Below are positions 61,996-64,000 of a DNA stretch of 64,000 nucleotides, one piece after another. This DNA is from Pseudomonas sp. BGr12 (GTDB lineage Bacteria > Pseudomonadota > Gammaproteobacteria > Pseudomonadales > Pseudomonadaceae), in the NCBI RefSeq assembly GCF_030272895.1, contig NZ_JALRNF010000009.1, positions 1-64,000 of the forward strand, written 5' to 3'. Made by a program: the position numbers and the translations under genes. Below the pieces are notes generated by a model. That model had not been told where the DNA came from, did not search any database, and saw only the letters and a list, made by a program, of their open reading frames with translations. Every line of letters starts with the position of its first letter. The first letter of the stretch is position 1.

Positions 61996-63324
61996 ATGAA
62001 CTGTCATTGCCTGACATTCTGCCTGCTCGGGCTGTCTTTTTCGGCCAGCGCCATGGACCTCAAACAAGCCTGGGACCTGCTGCAGTACCAAGGCCCTGTG
62101 TACCGGGCCGCCGTGCATGAAAAAGAGGCCGGCACGGAAAACCGCGCCATCGGCCAGGCCGGTCTGCTACCGCAGGTCAATGCCTCCGCCTACAACAACA
62201 AGGTCAATGGCAGCCAACGCCAGCATGGCATCGACAATGATCTGGACTACGACTCCAGGGGCGCAAACGTGCGCCTGCGCCAACCGCTGTTCAACAAGCA
62301 GAAGATGGCCGAGTACCACCAGGGTCAGCAGCGCGCCGACTACAGCGACGCGGTATTCGATGCCAAGTCCCAGGACGCTGCGGTACGCCTGGCCGATAGC
62401 TATTTCAACGTGCTGCTGGCCAGCGAAACCATCAGCCTGGCCAAGGCCAAGCTGAACGCATTCGAAGAGCAGCTGGCTTCGGCCAAGCGGCGCATGGAAC
62501 TGGGGGCCGGCACCGTCACCGACATCGATGAGTCGACCGCGCGCCGCGACCTTGCCGAGGCCGAGCTGATCGAAGCACAGGACAACCTGGTCAACACGCG
62601 GCGCAAGCTGGAGGAATACATCGGTGAAACCCCGGACTCGCTGATCACCCTGCAGCCTGGCTTCGCGACCCCACCCCTGCTGCCGAGCAACCTGCAGGAT
62701 TGGCTGGTCAAGGCCCAGGCCGACAGCCCGCTGATCCATGCGCGCCGTCACAGCTACGAACTCGCCGAAGAAGAAGTCAAGCGTGCCAGTGCCGGACATT
62801 GGCCGACCCTGGATTTTGTCGCCGGCTATACCGCCGGGGAAAGCCAGTCGATTTCTGAACTGAACCAGCGCAACCACTACAGCTCGATCGGCGTGGAATT
62901 GAATATCCCGCTGTTCAGCGGCGGCGGTGTCAGTGCGCTGACTCGCCAGGCCAGCGCCAACAGTGCCAAGGCCCTGGACGAGCTCGACGCCTCCCGCCAG
63001 GAGGTGATCTCCGACACCACACGCGAATTTCGTGGCGTACAAAGCGGCGCCAGCCGGGTACGCGCGCTGGAGAAAGCCGTCGCCTCCAACGAACGATCGC
63101 TGCTGTCCACCCGCAAGGGCTTCAAAGAAGGTGGCACCAGTACCAACTCGGATGTCCTCAACGCCGAAGAGCAGCTGTACATCGCACGCCATGACCTGTT
63201 CGAGGCCAAGGTGCGCTACCTGATGTCGCGCCTGCGCCTGGCGTCTTCGGTGGGGAGCCTGGGCGAGGACGACATCAACCAGATCAACGATTACCTCGGC
63301 CCCGAACTGGTGGTCAGCAACTGA
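61996..63324 (+). CDS. TolC-family outer-membrane protein of the type I system (PrtF/AprF-like)
   Basis: 442 residues with a signal peptide ending ASA near residue 19. Two OEP repeats: AVRLADSYFNVLLASETISLAK and, in the second half, EFRGVQSGASRVRALEKAV; the DLAEAELIEAQDNLVNTRRKLEEYIG stretch is typical of PrtF/AprF. The start overlaps the HlyD stop region (TGAGATG). It forms the outer-membrane duct for the RTX peroxidase. Confidence 0.92.
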   Translation: MNCHCLTFCLLGLSFSASAMDLKQAWDLLQYQGPVYRAAVHEKEAGTENRAIGQAGLLPQVNASAYNNKVNGSQRQHGIDNDLDYDSRGANVRLRQPLFNKQKMAEYHQGQQRADYSDAVFDAKSQDAAVRLADSYFNVLLASETISLAKAKLNAFEEQLASAKRRMELGAGTVTDIDESTARRDLAEAELIEAQDNLVNTRRKLEEYIGETPDSLITLQPGFATPPLLPSNLQDWLVKAQADSPLIHARRHSYELAEEEVKRASAGHWPTLDFVAGYTAGESQSISELNQRNHYSSIGVELNIPLFSGGGVSALTRQASANSAKALDELDASRQEVISDTTREFRGVQSGASRVRALEKAVASNERSLLSTRKGFKEGGTSTNSDVLNAEEQLYIARHDLFEAKVRYLMSRLRLASSVGSLGEDDINQINDYLGPELVVSN

Positions 63325-63498
63325 CGTCCACTGGCCGGCATCGGGCCCCTCCCTTTGCGCAGCTCAGACGCCACAAGGTTTTGCTTAACAACGTAGTCCT
63401 GAAATACCTGTTGGCACATCCGTTGTTCCAGGCACCTGGACGAGGCAATGCGTCATCAGCGGCAATAAGCCATCTAGCTGCGAGCGAGGCACCACACC

Positions 63499-64000
63499 AT
63501 GAAAACACCTGCCGTGATCCGTCCCAGCAGCCACGCATTCCGGCTGTCTTCCGTTACTGCGCTGATGCTCGGCCTCGGGCTGATCTCGGCGATGGCCTCC
63601 CCGCTCGATGATGTGAGCCAGCCGCCGCCGACGGACCCTTCCGCCTATACCGACCAGCCGGCCGACCCGACCCAGGCCTTGCTCAACCTCAATACCCTGC
63701 CGGAGGCCAACCAAGGGGCGCTGGAACTCAAGGACGGTGTTTACGGCGATCGCAATACGGTGCGCATCGACAACGTGCTGCAGCCTGCGCAACAGACCTC
63801 GCGCAACTACCCCACCAACGGCAAGCCCAGCCCATTGTTCGGCGCACAACCGTTCACCCAGCAATTGCTGCTGTTCGAGGAATTCGGCCCGGAAAAACTC
63901 GACCCGACCCTGCCGGCGCCGCCGCTCACCTTCCCGGTCCCCACCCTTGGCCAGGCGCCGGCCCAGGATCCCAATGTCGTGGCCCGCAGCAGCCCGAACG
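63499..64000 (+). CDS. N-terminal part of an exported protein, possibly a multicopper oxidase (runs off the window)
   Basis: 167 codons, open to the window end. The start ATG at 63499 is preceded by GCGAGGC. A signal-peptide-like hydrophobic stretch (about 16-34) is followed by a Pro-rich mature start (PLDDVSQPPPTDPSAYTDQP), then LLLFEEFGPEKLDP and PAPPLTFPVPTLGQAPAQDP. From memory this pattern occurs in the N-terminus of large multicopper oxidases of Pseudomonas (MnxG/McoA-like), but no copper-binding motif lies within the visible part, so the name is tentative. It follows the secretion genes after 174 bases without an obvious terminator. Confidence 0.5.
   Translation, partial: MKTPAVIRPSSHAFRLSSVTALMLGLGLISAMASPLDDVSQPPPTDPSAYTDQPADPTQALLNLNTLPEANQGALELKDGVYGDRNTVRIDNVLQPAQQTSRNYPTNGKPSPLFGAQPFTQQLLLFEEFGPEKLDPTLPAPPLTFPVPTLGQAPAQDPNVVARSSPN

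Overview
This window is high-GC DNA from a Pseudomonas of the P. putida group. The grounds are the REP elements of the type GTGGGAGCTGGCGAAGCCTGC, the A-rich catabolite-repression (CA) motifs in front of catabolic genes, and a giant two-domain haem peroxidase that matches PepA (PP_2561) of P. putida KT2440. Only the bases and their translation were available; product names rest on family recognition by eye.

Layout. 1-7.2 kb: a gene tail broken by a REP, a BASS-family transporter, an AraC regulator, an HD-domain protein, a DyP peroxidase, the K+ transporter Kup and a LysR regulator divergent to an SDR. 8.1-18.7 kb: a catabolic region. A TIM-barrel protein and an MFS transporter, plus a MocR regulator, lie on the minus strand. 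On the plus strand is a seven-gene run: quinone oxidoreductase, TauD-type dioxygenase, beta-keto acid cleavage enzyme, MFS transporter, DsbA-like protein, Rieske ferredoxin and YeiH exporter. 18.8-31.8 kb: an AraC regulator divergent to an alpha/beta hydrolase, DUF1302, DUF1329, YCF48-like protein, RND exporter, acyl-CoA dehydrogenase, acyl-CoA ligase and flavin reductase. The two catabolic regions share an identical 16-bp motif (TGTCATCAAATGAAAA at 12219, 19889 and 19975) and carry seven CA motifs. I infer that they form one regulon for taking up and breaking down an unidentified acid or ester.

32.1-37.5 kb: three regulator-centred pairs (GlxA/isochorismatase; MFS plus EstB-like esterase/LysR). 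37.6-42.8 kb: a five-gene minus-strand operon for a DUF2955/HlyD/OMF efflux pump with an AI-2E-type permease and a small K+ channel. A perfect 15-bp palindrome lies upstream, but no regulator gene stands beside it.

42.9-47.4 kb: a lower-GC gap. It holds a chromosomal dif site (XerCD dimer-resolution site) at 43720-43747, a truncated IS3-family transposase, and a 950-residue UvrD-like helicase with a nuclease-like insertion and a zinc ribbon. KOPS-like octamers point toward dif from both sides, so this is probably the replication terminus.

47.4-64 kb: a 3607-residue secreted protein with two animal-type haem peroxidase domains, ten PERCAL calcium motifs and RTX repeats, divergent to its probable type I secretion system (ABC, membrane fusion, TolC-like). 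The window ends inside the start of an exported protein that may be a large multicopper oxidase.
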